This document shows, piece after piece, positions 8,879 to 17,629 of a DNA stretch of 64,000 nt (position 1 is its first letter; each line of letters starts with the position of its first letter). Origin of the DNA: Verrucomicrobiaceae bacterium. Its GTDB lineage: Bacteria > Verrucomicrobiota > Verrucomicrobiia > Verrucomicrobiales > Verrucomicrobiaceae. The translations under genes were made by a program, and so were the position numbers. The notes beneath the pieces are model-generated. The model made no database searches, was not told where the DNA came from, and saw nothing but the letters and a program-made list of their open reading frames with translations. The stretch is taken from positions 37,452 to 101,451 of the forward strand of contig JAIXSY010000016.1 in the NCBI GenBank assembly GCA_027484445.1. Direction: 5' to 3'.

Positions 8879-9789
8879 AAAATAAAAAGCGGACCTCATT
8901 CGTTATTGCTCGATTGCCTAATGCAGGTTTGGGCAATAAGCTTTTGGTTTGGGCTCGCGCCTTTTTGTTTGCCCAACGCAATCAATTGCCTCTTGTGGTT
9001 GTGGGATGGACAGGATTTCAGTTGTCGCCGCTACTTCTAGGTCGTGATTTAAGATGGTATTGGAATTATTTTCGTGATGTGGATGAGGTTGGCTTGTGGA
9101 GACGAATCGTCGCAAAGCAAAGCTTTAAAACCGTCATAGAGCCAAAATTTGATGAATCAGTCTGCGGTCAGGGGTGTGTTTATGAATTCCGAGACGTTCC
9201 CCACTGGTCGGATTATTTTGCCGATTTGAAGCCATCTCGAGACCTCGTTCGATCGGCTTTGTTCAGTATGCTCAGCGATGCAAGAAAGCTGGAAGTCCAA
9301 AAGCTTGAGAAACCAATAATAGCCATTCAAGTGCGTATGGGTGACTTTCGTCCGTTAGCCCCTGGGGAAGATTTTGCGAAAGTAGGTCAGGTTAGGACAC
9401 CTCTCAATTATTTTTGTAAGCTTATTGCAAACATTCGTGAAATACATGGAAGCTTGCTGCCCGTGACTTTATTCTCTGACGGTCAACCGAGTCTTCTTCA
9501 GGATTTACTTGCGATGCCTGGAGTTAAATTGGCGTCTAAAAACAGTGCCATTGCAGACATCTGTTTGATGGCATCTTCAAAAGTTTTGGTTCCATCAGCA
9601 GGTAGCACTTTCGGATACTGGGGAGGCTTTCTTGGGGATTGCGCCCTTATCATGCATCCAGATCACACTCATAGTAAAATCCGGTCAAATGAGGGTTTGG
9701 TAAGTTATTTCGAGGGGATTGCTCCAGAAAATACAGAAAGTTTTGACGAATTACTTAAAGAAAACATAAGAGACATTCGCTTTCCATGA
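8875..9789 (+). CDS. Alpha-1,2-fucosyltransferase-like glycosyltransferase (GT11-like)
   Basis: A 304-residue protein with GT11-type landmarks. There is an N-terminal GLGNKLLVWARAFLFA (compare GLGNQ...FQYA), a central AIQVRMGDFR (compare HVRRGDY, donor binding), and a late ADICLMASSKVLVPSAGSTF followed by GYWGG (compare DL.LMS.C...I..NSTFSWW). GT11 enzymes transfer fucose from GDP-fucose. The match is motif-level, and no GDP-fucose biosynthesis genes are in the window, so the donor is uncertain. AT-rich; translationally coupled to the preceding methyltransferase, as expected if the added sugar is methylated. Confidence 0.72.
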   Translation: MKNKKRTSFVIARLPNAGLGNKLLVWARAFLFAQRNQLPLVVVGWTGFQLSPLLLGRDLRWYWNYFRDVDEVGLWRRIVAKQSFKTVIEPKFDESVCGQGCVYEFRDVPHWSDYFADLKPSRDLVRSALFSMLSDARKLEVQKLEKPIIAIQVRMGDFRPLAPGEDFAKVGQVRTPLNYFCKLIANIREIHGSLLPVTLFSDGQPSLLQDLLAMPGVKLASKNSAIADICLMASSKVLVPSAGSTFGYWGGFLGDCALIMHPDHTHSKIRSNEGLVSYFEGIAPENTESFDELLKENIRDIRFP

Positions 9790-9825
9790 AACCATTCTAT
9801 GCCTTAGCAGGATGCTGAGAATACA

Positions 9826-11160
9826 ATGAAAATGCCGCGCGTGCTGCACGTGTCCTATGCTTGGTTTCCTGATGCATGTGGGGGGACAGAGGTCTATGTG
9901 CAGGCGTTGGCTACAGCGCTGGCAGGACTGGGGTGGCTGAGTGAGGTGGCGGTCGCTTCCACGGAAGTGCAGGAATTGACCACGGACAGTGCTGCCCTGC
10001 TTGTCCATCGGGTGCCTGCCCCGGCGCAGTTTAGCCATAGAGTCCTTTATGGAGAGGGGGAGCCTACTTCAGCGGCTTTTTTTTCTCGTCTGTTGGCTGA
10101 AATGAAGCCTGATGTGGTTCATTTCCATGCCTTTGGTCCATCGGTTTCGGTGTTATGGCTGGAGGCTGCTCGGGCAATGAGGATTGCCTGCGTCTATACC
10201 TATCACACGCCTACGCTCGCTTGTGGGCGTGGAACCCTGATGCGCTGGGGAAAGGTGCCTTGTGATGGGCGCATGACGCCGTTGCGCTGTGCGGCCTGCA
10301 CGCTTCATGGTCTAGGGGTGGCAAAGTCAGCCGCCCTTGCTCTGGCAGCACTCTCCCCGTTCACTGGTTTGTTTTGGTCAAAGGTGCCTTTCCGCATCTG
10401 GCCTCTGATCTGGCTGCGCATCCGGGCGGCGCGGCAGTGGTTGGCTGGGATGCAGCGCGTGGTGTCGCTGAGTGCTTGGTCCAAGAGCGTCATGGAACGG
10501 AACGGTGTGCCCGCGACTCGGCTGAGACTGCTGCGGCATGGACTGGCGGGAGGCGGAAAGATAAACACATCACCGGATGATGAAGCTGGGAAACGCGCAG
10601 ACGAGCCGATGCAAGGCGTGGTGAGAGTGGGTTTCTTTGGCAGGGTGGATCGGGCAAAAGGGCTGCGTGTGCTGGCGGAGGTGATGCGGTTGCGCCCCAA
10701 GCTGGCGATCAAGCTGCATTGCCATCTGATTGGTGAATCTTCAGCAGAACCCGCCCTCCAAGAGCTGGTGAAGGGGATGCGCCAGGATCAGCGTGTGCAG
10801 ATCCACCCGCCTGTATCACCGGACTGTGTCGTCGGCGTGATGGCTGGCTACGATGCGGTGCTGGTTCCTTCCGAGTGGTTGGAAACGGGCCCTCTCGTGG
10901 TGCTGGAGGCTTTCGCTGCGGGAGTGCCCGTCATTGGTTCCGACCTCGGCGGTATTGCCGAATGGGTGTTGCATGGTCAGAACGGATTGCTATGCCCTGC
11001 TGGCGATGGAGAAGCCTGGGCAGAGGCGCTGGAGATGTTTGCGACAGAAGCCACGCTACGCGCCCGCTTGCGGGCCGGGGTCCAACCGCCACCTTCGATG
11101 GTCGAGGTGGCTGCCCAGATGGTGAAGATTTACCAGGAGGCGATCGACGACGCTGCATGA
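9826..11160 (+). CDS. Glycosyltransferase family 4 protein
   Basis: A 444-residue GT4 enzyme. The N-terminus RVLHVSYAWFPDACGGTEVY is the classic GT4 glycine-rich start. FFGRVDRAKGLRVLAEVM begins the donor domain near residue 270, and LETGPLVVLEAFAAGVPVIG near residue 355 is the EX7E-type donor site. The middle has several cysteines (PTLACGRG, CDGRM, CAACTLHGL) seen in some GT4 members. The stop is inside the ATG of the next gene (ATGA). Base composition returns to GC-rich here. Confidence 0.88.
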   Translation: MKMPRVLHVSYAWFPDACGGTEVYVQALATALAGLGWLSEVAVASTEVQELTTDSAALLVHRVPAPAQFSHRVLYGEGEPTSAAFFSRLLAEMKPDVVHFHAFGPSVSVLWLEAARAMRIACVYTYHTPTLACGRGTLMRWGKVPCDGRMTPLRCAACTLHGLGVAKSAALALAALSPFTGLFWSKVPFRIWPLIWLRIRAARQWLAGMQRVVSLSAWSKSVMERNGVPATRLRLLRHGLAGGGKINTSPDDEAGKRADEPMQGVVRVGFFGRVDRAKGLRVLAEVMRLRPKLAIKLHCHLIGESSAEPALQELVKGMRQDQRVQIHPPVSPDCVVGVMAGYDAVLVPSEWLETGPLVVLEAFAAGVPVIGSDLGGIAEWVLHGQNGLLCPAGDGEAWAEALEMFATEATLRARLRAGVQPPPSMVEVAAQMVKIYQEAIDDAA

Positions 11161-13235
11161 ACACCGTACCTGTGAGTGTAGCCCTCCCCGCCTACCGCAG
11201 CGGTCCAGAGTTGCGTAGGACGCTGGAGCGCATCTGCGCCTGTGATCCGTTGCCTCAGGAGGTCCTGGTGCATTGCGATGGGGGCTGGCTGCCTGAGCCT
11301 GGATTGGCGGACGGTCTAGCGGTGCCAGTGCGTCTGCTTTCGTCGGCACAGCGCATCGGGCCTGGCGGTGGTAGGCATCGGCTTTTCCAGGAAGCGGCCT
11401 GCGAGGTGGTGGCGAGTTTTGACGATGACTCCTGGCCGTTGGACAGGGACTACTTTGCCCGCGCGCTTGCGGTGATGCATGCATTTCCGGACGTGGTCGT
11501 CATGTCGCCAGCCATCTATTTGAAAGAAAAGCCTGTGCTCTCCGCCATGAGCGAGGCTTCCCTGGTGCGTTCTTTTTCAGGCAGCGCCTCGGTCACGCGT
11601 CGCTCTCTGTATCAAAAGCTTCCAGGTTATGTGCCCGTGGCGGAAGCTTATGGAGTGGAGGAGACAGACCTTAGCCTCCAGGCTCACACAGCGGGTTACC
11701 AAATTCTTGCCTGTCCTTGGCTGCGGGCTTGGCATGATCGTCCACAAAACGATAACAAGCACGCAGTGCTACCCTGGATCAGGAACGAGGTGCTGCTGGC
11801 TTACCTGCGCTTCCCGCTGCTGATGCAGCCCTGGGGCTGGGGGCGTGCCTTGCGGCATCTGTGGCGGCACGGCCATGAGACAGGCTGGCTGCCAGCCCTG
11901 CGGGCGCTCTTCTCCGCCTTGCCTGCGCTAGTCGAGTTCCGTGCCTACCGGCAGCGCTACACCAGCGCTCAGGTGTGGCAGCATCACCGACACGTGGAGC
12001 AGCGTTTCCTGCTAGAACCTTCCGCCAGGGATCACCCCTCTTCTGGCGGTCTTCTTGGGGTTCAGCCCACCCTGGCTGCCCAGGCCCGACGCATCCTCTA
12101 CCTCCAGTACACGAACCCTGGTGCCTACCCTCCGCTTGAGCACAGCTCCCGGATGCTGGCACGTGCGGGCTGGCAGGTCGAATTGATGGGCATTCGAAGT
12201 GGTGGTGCCGTGACGTTGGAGTTTGCCCCGCATCCACGCGTGCGGGTCCGCCGAATGTGGTTTCAGCGGCCTGGCTGGTTGCAAAAGCTGCACTTTCTGC
12301 TTTTCACCGCTTGGTGCTTGGCGCGGGTCTGGCGCTGGCACCCCCACTGGGTCTATGCTTCGGATATTTTATCCACACCCGCAGCGGAGTTGATTCGGCG
12401 TCTGTTCCCCCGCTGCCGACTCATTTACCATGAGCATGATTCGCCGATCCCGGGCACGGTCATGGATTCAGGCGTGGCCAAAAAAGTCTGGCAGGCACGC
12501 GCGGCCCTGGGTCGCCGAGCAGATATAGTGGTGCTGCCCAATCAGCGGCGGCTGGAGGCCTTCCAGGCCGAAATGAAGCCGCACGGTCGCTGCTTTTGCG
12601 TGTGGAATTGCCCCAGTTTGGATGAGGTTTCAGACCAGATCCTACCGCGTCGTCAGGAAGGCCCACTTCGCTTACTGTATCATGGAACCATCGTGCCTGA
12701 GAGAATTGGCATTTATGTGCTTGAGGCGGCGGCGCGTTGTGCGCGTGAAGTGTCTATTCGTTTGATGGGCTACCAGACGCTCGGTGCTCCTCGTTATGCT
12801 GAAACATTGAAGGAAGCGGCTGACCATCTCGGTTTGGGCAATCGTTTTGAATACCTGGGTGCCATTCCTCAAAGGGCAGAACTGATGCACCTGGGTGCTG
12901 AATGCCACGTGGGACTCTGCCTGCTGCGCTTGGATGATGCAGACATTAACATGCAGCACATGGCAGGAGCCTCCAACAAAGCCTTCGACTACCTTTCTCA
13001 AGGCCTAGCCATCATCGTGCCAGACGATCCCGAGTGGCGTGCACTCTATGTGGACTCCGGCTGTGCGCTGCCCTGCCGCCCCCACGATCCGGAGGCACTG
13101 GCTAAGGTCTTCCGCTGGATGGCGGACCACCATGCGGAAGTGGTGGAGATGGGCCGCCGTGGCCACCAGCTGATCCGGCAGCGCTGGCACTACGAGGCGC
13201 AGTTTGCCCCGGTGCTTGAAGAGATGTGCCTATGA
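11157..13235 (+). CDS. Two-domain glycosyltransferase: N-terminal GT2 fused to C-terminal GT4
   Basis: A 692-residue fusion. Residues 1-250 are GT2-like: VSVALPAYRSGPELRRTLER, then VHCDGG and VASFDDDSWPLD (acidic metal site). From about residue 300 a second catalytic domain begins (RILYLQYTNPGAYPPLEHSS). It continues with LIYHEHDSP, LLYHGTIVPERIG (start of the donor Rossmann fold) and AFDYLSQGLAIIVPDD, a GT4/GT-B layout. The start ATG overlaps the previous stop; the longer in-frame ORF upstream is a shadow of the GT4 gene. Both halves look intact, so one polypeptide probably adds two successive sugars. Confidence 0.82.
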   Translation: MNTVPVSVALPAYRSGPELRRTLERICACDPLPQEVLVHCDGGWLPEPGLADGLAVPVRLLSSAQRIGPGGGRHRLFQEAACEVVASFDDDSWPLDRDYFARALAVMHAFPDVVVMSPAIYLKEKPVLSAMSEASLVRSFSGSASVTRRSLYQKLPGYVPVAEAYGVEETDLSLQAHTAGYQILACPWLRAWHDRPQNDNKHAVLPWIRNEVLLAYLRFPLLMQPWGWGRALRHLWRHGHETGWLPALRALFSALPALVEFRAYRQRYTSAQVWQHHRHVEQRFLLEPSARDHPSSGGLLGVQPTLAAQARRILYLQYTNPGAYPPLEHSSRMLARAGWQVELMGIRSGGAVTLEFAPHPRVRVRRMWFQRPGWLQKLHFLLFTAWCLARVWRWHPHWVYASDILSTPAAELIRRLFPRCRLIYHEHDSPIPGTVMDSGVAKKVWQARAALGRRADIVVLPNQRRLEAFQAEMKPHGRCFCVWNCPSLDEVSDQILPRRQEGPLRLLYHGTIVPERIGIYVLEAAARCAREVSIRLMGYQTLGAPRYAETLKEAADHLGLGNRFEYLGAIPQRAELMHLGAECHVGLCLLRLDDADINMQHMAGASNKAFDYLSQGLAIIVPDDPEWRALYVDSGCALPCRPHDPEALAKVFRWMADHHAEVVEMGRRGHQLIRQRWHYEAQFAPVLEEMCL

Positions 13236-13250
13236 AACGAACAGTGACTC

Positions 13251-14126
13251 ATGACTGACCTGACTGACCCCAACTTGAACCAGCCAGTGCCTGAATGGCT
13301 GTACTTCCTCAGGCTGCTACCACGTTGGTTGCCGTGCAAGACGAGGCTAATCAATCTTCTGCTGAAGCGTATGAATTTAATGGGGCCTGTAGAGGTGCGC
13401 CTCCAAGAGTTAAAGCTATCGTTTCCGTGCGGGAACAATATCCAGTGTTGGGAAACGATCGCTCAGGGTGCGTATGAGGCAGACACTTGCGCAGTGATCC
13501 AGGGTGCTTTGCCCAGGGATGGCGTGTTTCTCGACGTGGGCGCAAATGTCGGCTTGATGACGGTTCAGGCGGCCTCGGCCTGGTGCCCGCAGGGCCGGGT
13601 GATTGCCATTGAGGGATCGCCGAAGGTCAGCCGCTGGCTCGGGCATAATGTCAGCGTCAATGGGCTAGCAAACGTGCAGATCGTCCAGAGGGCCGTGACG
13701 GCAAAGAGCGGCGATGAAGTGCTTTTTTACGATGTGCCTGACGAAAAACTAGGCATGAGCGCGCTGGTAAACCGCTTCCACACCGAGGGCGTGGCGGTGC
13801 GCACGATCACGCTGGATGATGCCGTGGCACAGGCTGGTCTGGACCGGGTGGATGTGATCAAAATAGATGTCGAAGGCCATGAGCTGGCTGCCTTTCAGGG
13901 CGCAGCTCGGCTGTTGGCGCAGGAAAAGCCGCCTCTCATCATTTTTGAATTCAATGATTGGGCAGAGAATCAGCCCGAAAACGGCACGCGCCCTGGCGAC
14001 GCCCAACGCTTCCTCCTCCAGCAGGGCTATCGACTCCAGAGTGTCGCCGATTTCCTCGCAGGCCGCCCGCCCGGCACCCAGGTTCTGGAGTCTGGTTTCG
14101 CTGAAATCGTCGCCACACGGCCTTGA
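13251..14126 (+). CDS. FkbM family SAM-dependent methyltransferase
   Basis: A 291-residue FkbM enzyme with LDVGANVGLMTVQAAS, AIEGSPKVSRWLGHN (acidic ribose contact) and VIKIDVEGHELAAFQGA, followed by IIFEFNDWAEN. The start ATG sits 15 bp after the previous stop within a run of TGAC repeats (ATGACTGACCTGACTGACC), which encodes a low-complexity MTDLTDP start; a later start is possible. Sixth and last FkbM homologue of the cluster. Confidence 0.86.
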   Translation: MTDLTDPNLNQPVPEWLYFLRLLPRWLPCKTRLINLLLKRMNLMGPVEVRLQELKLSFPCGNNIQCWETIAQGAYEADTCAVIQGALPRDGVFLDVGANVGLMTVQAASAWCPQGRVIAIEGSPKVSRWLGHNVSVNGLANVQIVQRAVTAKSGDEVLFYDVPDEKLGMSALVNRFHTEGVAVRTITLDDAVAQAGLDRVDVIKIDVEGHELAAFQGAARLLAQEKPPLIIFEFNDWAENQPENGTRPGDAQRFLLQQGYRLQSVADFLAGRPPGTQVLESGFAEIVATRP

Positions 14127-14138
14127 CTCTGCCTCACG

Positions 14139-14396
14139 ATGGCCAATCCGAGTTTTCCAAGTCCTGGCACGGCCCGCGGAAGCTGCCAGGTAGTCTGGTT
14201 TCATGATGGGGACAATCCCGTCTATGGCCGCCAGGGGCAGCAGGACCGCCAGGCGGTGCTGGCCGCCCTGGCAGCAGGGGAGCTGGATGGGGCCGTCTTT
14301 GCAGGGCCAATGCCTCTCGTGCTGCCTGGATACTCCATCACCATGTTACCCGGAAAAGTGCCGCTTTATGTCTTCTGCGGAACAGGAACAAGATAA
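14139..14396 (+). CDS. Small hypothetical protein
   Basis: An 85-residue ORF in the gap between two methyltransferases, starting 12 bp after the FkbM stop. It has no signal peptide or membrane segment. The composition is protein-like (VVWFHDGDNPVYGRQGQQDR, then AVFAGPMPLVLPGYSITML). A competing ORF in another frame (14203-14463) is tryptophan/serine/cysteine-rich and looks like a shadow. No family recognised. Spacing and direction fit the operon. Confidence 0.5.
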   Translation: MANPSFPSPGTARGSCQVVWFHDGDNPVYGRQGQQDRQAVLAALAAGELDGAVFAGPMPLVLPGYSITMLPGKVPLYVFCGTGTR

Positions 14397-14459
14397 GCGA
14401 GCACGGTGGGTCATTGATGAAAGGTGCAGCTCCTATTTACATTTAAAAAAAAGCGAACG

Positions 14460-15233
14460 ATGAAATCCAAGATCCGCCAGCTTCTTCCTGCCAGCTTGGT
14501 TAGAATCTATCGTCGGCTTCGGCTTGGGATTGAGTCTTTGGTAAACCGCCATAGATCGGTTGAGCAGGTTTTTACCAGCATCTACCTGGAACGAAAGTGG
14601 GGAGGCGATTCTGATGGAGGACTTTGTTCAGGAGCTGGTTCACTAAACGAAGATGCTGTTGGTCCCTACATTAGCGCGGTCCGTGACTTTCTGGAAAGGG
14701 AGAAGCTATCATCATGCAGGTTGGTGGATCTTGGCTGTGGAGACTTCCGTGTCGGTGCTAGGCTGGCTCCCCTCGCGGTATCATATGTCGGCGTTGATGT
14801 GGTGCGGCCAGTGATTGAGCAAAACCAATCCTGCCATGGTTCGGACACTGTTAAGTTTCAGCATCGCGACATTCTAAAGGATGACCTGCCTGTGGGAGAT
14901 GTTTGTTTTCTGCGTCAGGTTTTGCAGCACCTTTCAAACAACCAGATAAGCAATGTGCTCCAGAAGGTGGGAAACCTCTATCCCTGGATTTTGATCACTG
15001 AACACTACCCTGGGCCAGGTGTGTTTTTCACGCCGAATCTGGACAAGACTCATGGTTGTGACGTCCGTGTGGGAAGGAAGTCAGGGGTGTATCTTGACAT
15101 GCCGCCGTTTTCCCTGCCTTCAGAAAAGCTGGAATGCCTCCTGGAGGTGCCTGGCGCTGGTATGGGAGACACCGAGGACCCTGGCGTGATCCGCACCTTT
15201 GTTTATCGTACGGAGGTGCCTGCGCGGAAGTGA
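14460..15233 (+). CDS. Class I SAM-dependent methyltransferase
   Basis: A 257-residue protein with a non-FkbM class I methyltransferase core: LVDLGCGDFRVGARLAP is the SAM loop, YVGVDVVRPVIEQN carries the acidic ribose contact, and FLRQVLQHLSNNQISNVL matches the post-III helix of Methyltransf_11-like enzymes. The ATG was chosen over an upstream GTG (14424) that would add a lysine-rich leader. The C-terminal third contains ITEHYPGPG and LDMPPFSLP. A glycan or lipid-linked substrate is likely from context only. Confidence 0.8.
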   Translation: MKSKIRQLLPASLVRIYRRLRLGIESLVNRHRSVEQVFTSIYLERKWGGDSDGGLCSGAGSLNEDAVGPYISAVRDFLEREKLSSCRLVDLGCGDFRVGARLAPLAVSYVGVDVVRPVIEQNQSCHGSDTVKFQHRDILKDDLPVGDVCFLRQVLQHLSNNQISNVLQKVGNLYPWILITEHYPGPGVFFTPNLDKTHGCDVRVGRKSGVYLDMPPFSLPSEKLECLLEVPGAGMGDTEDPGVIRTFVYRTEVPARK

Positions 15234-15256
15234 AAACCGGGCTCAATTTCGAGTCA

Positions 15257-16462
15257 ATGGGTGGCTTAGTAATCGTGGAGACGCATCCGGTGCAGTATCA
15301 TGCACCGGTCTGGCGTGTGGCGGCTGAGATGGGGGTGCCGCTCCGGGTGGTGTACGGCGGGGACTTCAGCGTGCGCGGCTATCGGGACCGGGAGTTTGGC
15401 ACGTCCTTCCGCTGGGAGGCGGACCTTCTGGAGGGCTACTCCAGCCGGGTGCTTCAGCCTGAGGCGCAGGGCTATGACAGCGTCACCGACCAGGGACTGG
15501 CGGCGGCGCTGGAGGAGATGCATCCGTCGGCGGTGCTGGCGCTGGGTTATCATCATCCGCTGGATCGCGCGGCGATCCGCTGGGCGGTGAAACGAGGAGT
15601 GCCGCTGCTTTTCCGAGGAGAGACAAGTGACGCACCGCATGCCGCTCGCGGCTGGTGGCGCGGGCTGCTGCGCGATGGGGTGCTGCGCAGGCTCTATCGG
15701 CGCTGCGCGGCCTGCCTGTATCTCGGTCAAAATTCACGCGCGCATTATCTGCGTCTGGGGGTGCCAGAGGCGCGGCTGATCCATTCTCCTTATTGCGTGG
15801 ACACGGCGCTGTTTGAAACGGGGGATGAGGTTCACGAAAAGCTGCGTTCATCCACCCGGCAGATGGCTGGCATTCGGCAGGATGCCTGGGTGCTTCTTTT
15901 TTCAGGCAAGCTCTCCTGGCGCAAAGGGGTCGATTTGATCCCCCAGGCCGTGGCTGCGCTGCCAGAGGCGCTTCGCCGAAAGGTACATCTCGTTTTTGTC
16001 GGCGATGGGGAAAAGCGTGGCGAGCTGGAGGCTGCCTGCGCGCAGGCTCCTGGCATTCCAGCCCACTTTGCGGGTTTTGTGAATCAGTCGGGCCTGAGCG
16101 CCTGGTATCACGCGGCGGACCTGCTGTTGCTGCCTAGCCGGGAGATGGAGACCTGGGGGCTGGTGGTGAATGATGCCCTGCACCACGGCCTGCCCGCCGT
16201 GGTCAGCGCGGCGGTGGGCTGCGCGCCGGACCTGGTCCTACCCGGCTGCACTGGGGAGCTCTGTGCGGTGGATGACGCACAGGCACTGTCTGCGGCGCTG
16301 GTCCGCAGCACGGCCTGGTCGGATGGCAGTGCTAGCGCGCGCGCGCTTTGCCGTGAGCGCGTAGGCCACTACACGGTGGAAAAAGCCGCCGAGGGGCTGT
16401 GGCAGGCGTGGAGCCGCTGCACCTTGCCCAAGCCTGAGCGTGAAGAGCGCCCGGCACGTTGA
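15257..16462 (+). CDS. Glycosyltransferase family 4 protein
   Basis: A 401-residue GT4 protein starting LVIVETHPVQYHAPVWR, a recognisable N-terminus of a GT4 subgroup. The donor domain starts at LLFSGKLSWRKGVDLIPQAV, followed by LVFVGDGEKRGELE and ETWGLVVNDALHHGLPAVVS. A GTG at 15230 overlapping the upstream stop would add nine residues and is the main alternative start. Its stop overlaps a possible TTG start of the next gene. Role: sugar transfer in the glycan pathway. Confidence 0.87.
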   Translation: MGGLVIVETHPVQYHAPVWRVAAEMGVPLRVVYGGDFSVRGYRDREFGTSFRWEADLLEGYSSRVLQPEAQGYDSVTDQGLAAALEEMHPSAVLALGYHHPLDRAAIRWAVKRGVPLLFRGETSDAPHAARGWWRGLLRDGVLRRLYRRCAACLYLGQNSRAHYLRLGVPEARLIHSPYCVDTALFETGDEVHEKLRSSTRQMAGIRQDAWVLLFSGKLSWRKGVDLIPQAVAALPEALRRKVHLVFVGDGEKRGELEAACAQAPGIPAHFAGFVNQSGLSAWYHAADLLLLPSREMETWGLVVNDALHHGLPAVVSAAVGCAPDLVLPGCTGELCAVDDAQALSAALVRSTAWSDGSASARALCRERVGHYTVEKAAEGLWQAWSRCTLPKPEREERPAR

Positions 16463-16491
16463 GCGTCAACCACGAACAAGAGAATCCGCCG

Positions 16492-17532
16492 ATGCGCCTG
16501 CTTCTCGTTGCCAATCCTGCACCGACGCACGTGGGCAGGCATTTCCTGAATGCCGCGCAGTCGCTGGGCTGGCAGGTGGAGCTGATGGATATTTGTAGTG
16601 CCTTTGCCGGACCTAGTCTGCTGCGCCGGGTATGCTGGCACCTACTTGGGCATCGTCCGCTGCGGCTGGCGGGCTTCAGTCGTGCGGTCGAGGCACGCTG
16701 CGGGGAGCTGAAGCCGGATCTAGTGCTGGCCACGGGCATCGTGCCTTTAGAGGCCCGTGCGCTGGTGGCCATGAAGCGCAGCGGCGCCGCCGTGGTGAAC
16801 TTTCTAACGGATGACCCCTGGAATCCGGCGCACCACGCGCCCTGGTTCCTGCGTGCGTTGCCCCACTACGGGCATGTCTTCACCCCCCGCCACGCGAACG
16901 AGCCAGAGCTGCGCGCGCTGGGCGGTCCTGGCGTCTCCTGGCTGCCTTTTGGTTATGCGCCTGAGGTGCATCATCCGCCACTGGAGGTCTCTGCTGAAGA
17001 CCGCCAGCGCTGGGGAGGCCGGCTGGCCTTCATCGGTGGCGCGGACGCAGACCGCGTGGCAGCGGTGCGTGCGCTGGTGCGGGCCGGGGTGCCGGTGGCG
17101 CTCTGGGGCGGATATTGGAAGGAGCACCCTGATCTTGCCGCCCATGCCCACGGCCATGCGGAGGAGGAGCCGTGCCGTCGCATCGTCGCCGCCGCTGGGG
17201 CAAATCTCTGCCTCGTCCGGCGGGCGAACCGGGACGGCCATTCCATGCGCAGCTATGAGCTACCCGCCATGGGCGGCTGCCTGTTGGTGGAGGACACGTC
17301 AGACCACCGTGCGCTCTTCGGTAGCGATAGCCAGGCGGTGTTTTTTTTCAGCAGCTTGTCGGACCTGCCCACGCGTGCCCGAGAATTGCTATCCTTGCCA
17401 GACGCGGCCCGCGACGCCATGCGCCAGGCCGTGCGGATGAGGCTCATCCGCACGGCCTCTGCTTATAAGGACCGGTTGAAAGCCATTTGCGAAAGCATTT
17501 CTCGAAGTTCTAAGCTGCACGCGGTTTGTTGA
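16492..17532 (+). CDS. CgeB-like glycosyltransferase
   Basis: A 346-residue GT-B-like protein. It opens RLLLVANPAPTHVGRHFLNA, continues with DLVLATGIVPLEARAL, NFLTDDPWNP and GYAPEVHHPP, and then has RLAFIGGADADRVAAVRAL and a C-terminal SYELPAMGGCLLVEDTSDHR. The last two are typical of the CgeB/Glyco_trans_1_2 family, where SYELPACG-like motifs close the donor site. A TTG at 16459 overlapping the previous stop would add 11 residues; the ATG is preferred because it begins at the conserved strand. Substrate unknown. Confidence 0.8.
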   Translation: MRLLLVANPAPTHVGRHFLNAAQSLGWQVELMDICSAFAGPSLLRRVCWHLLGHRPLRLAGFSRAVEARCGELKPDLVLATGIVPLEARALVAMKRSGAAVVNFLTDDPWNPAHHAPWFLRALPHYGHVFTPRHANEPELRALGGPGVSWLPFGYAPEVHHPPLEVSAEDRQRWGGRLAFIGGADADRVAAVRALVRAGVPVALWGGYWKEHPDLAAHAHGHAEEEPCRRIVAAAGANLCLVRRANRDGHSMRSYELPAMGGCLLVEDTSDHRALFGSDSQAVFFFSSLSDLPTRARELLSLPDAARDAMRQAVRMRLIRTASAYKDRLKAICESISRSSKLHAVC

Positions 17533-17629
17533 GGAGTAGCCGTGAATGCCCTATACAAGCACATGACCGCTTTTGTTGGACCCATGCCGTGACAGCAGAA
17601 CAGAAGCGCTGAACAGAGTTTTACTATTT

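Noticed and set aside
14203..14463. Alternative small ORF overlapping 14139-14396
   Set aside because: Tryptophan/cysteine/serine-rich shadow composition and poorer position relative to the preceding stop.
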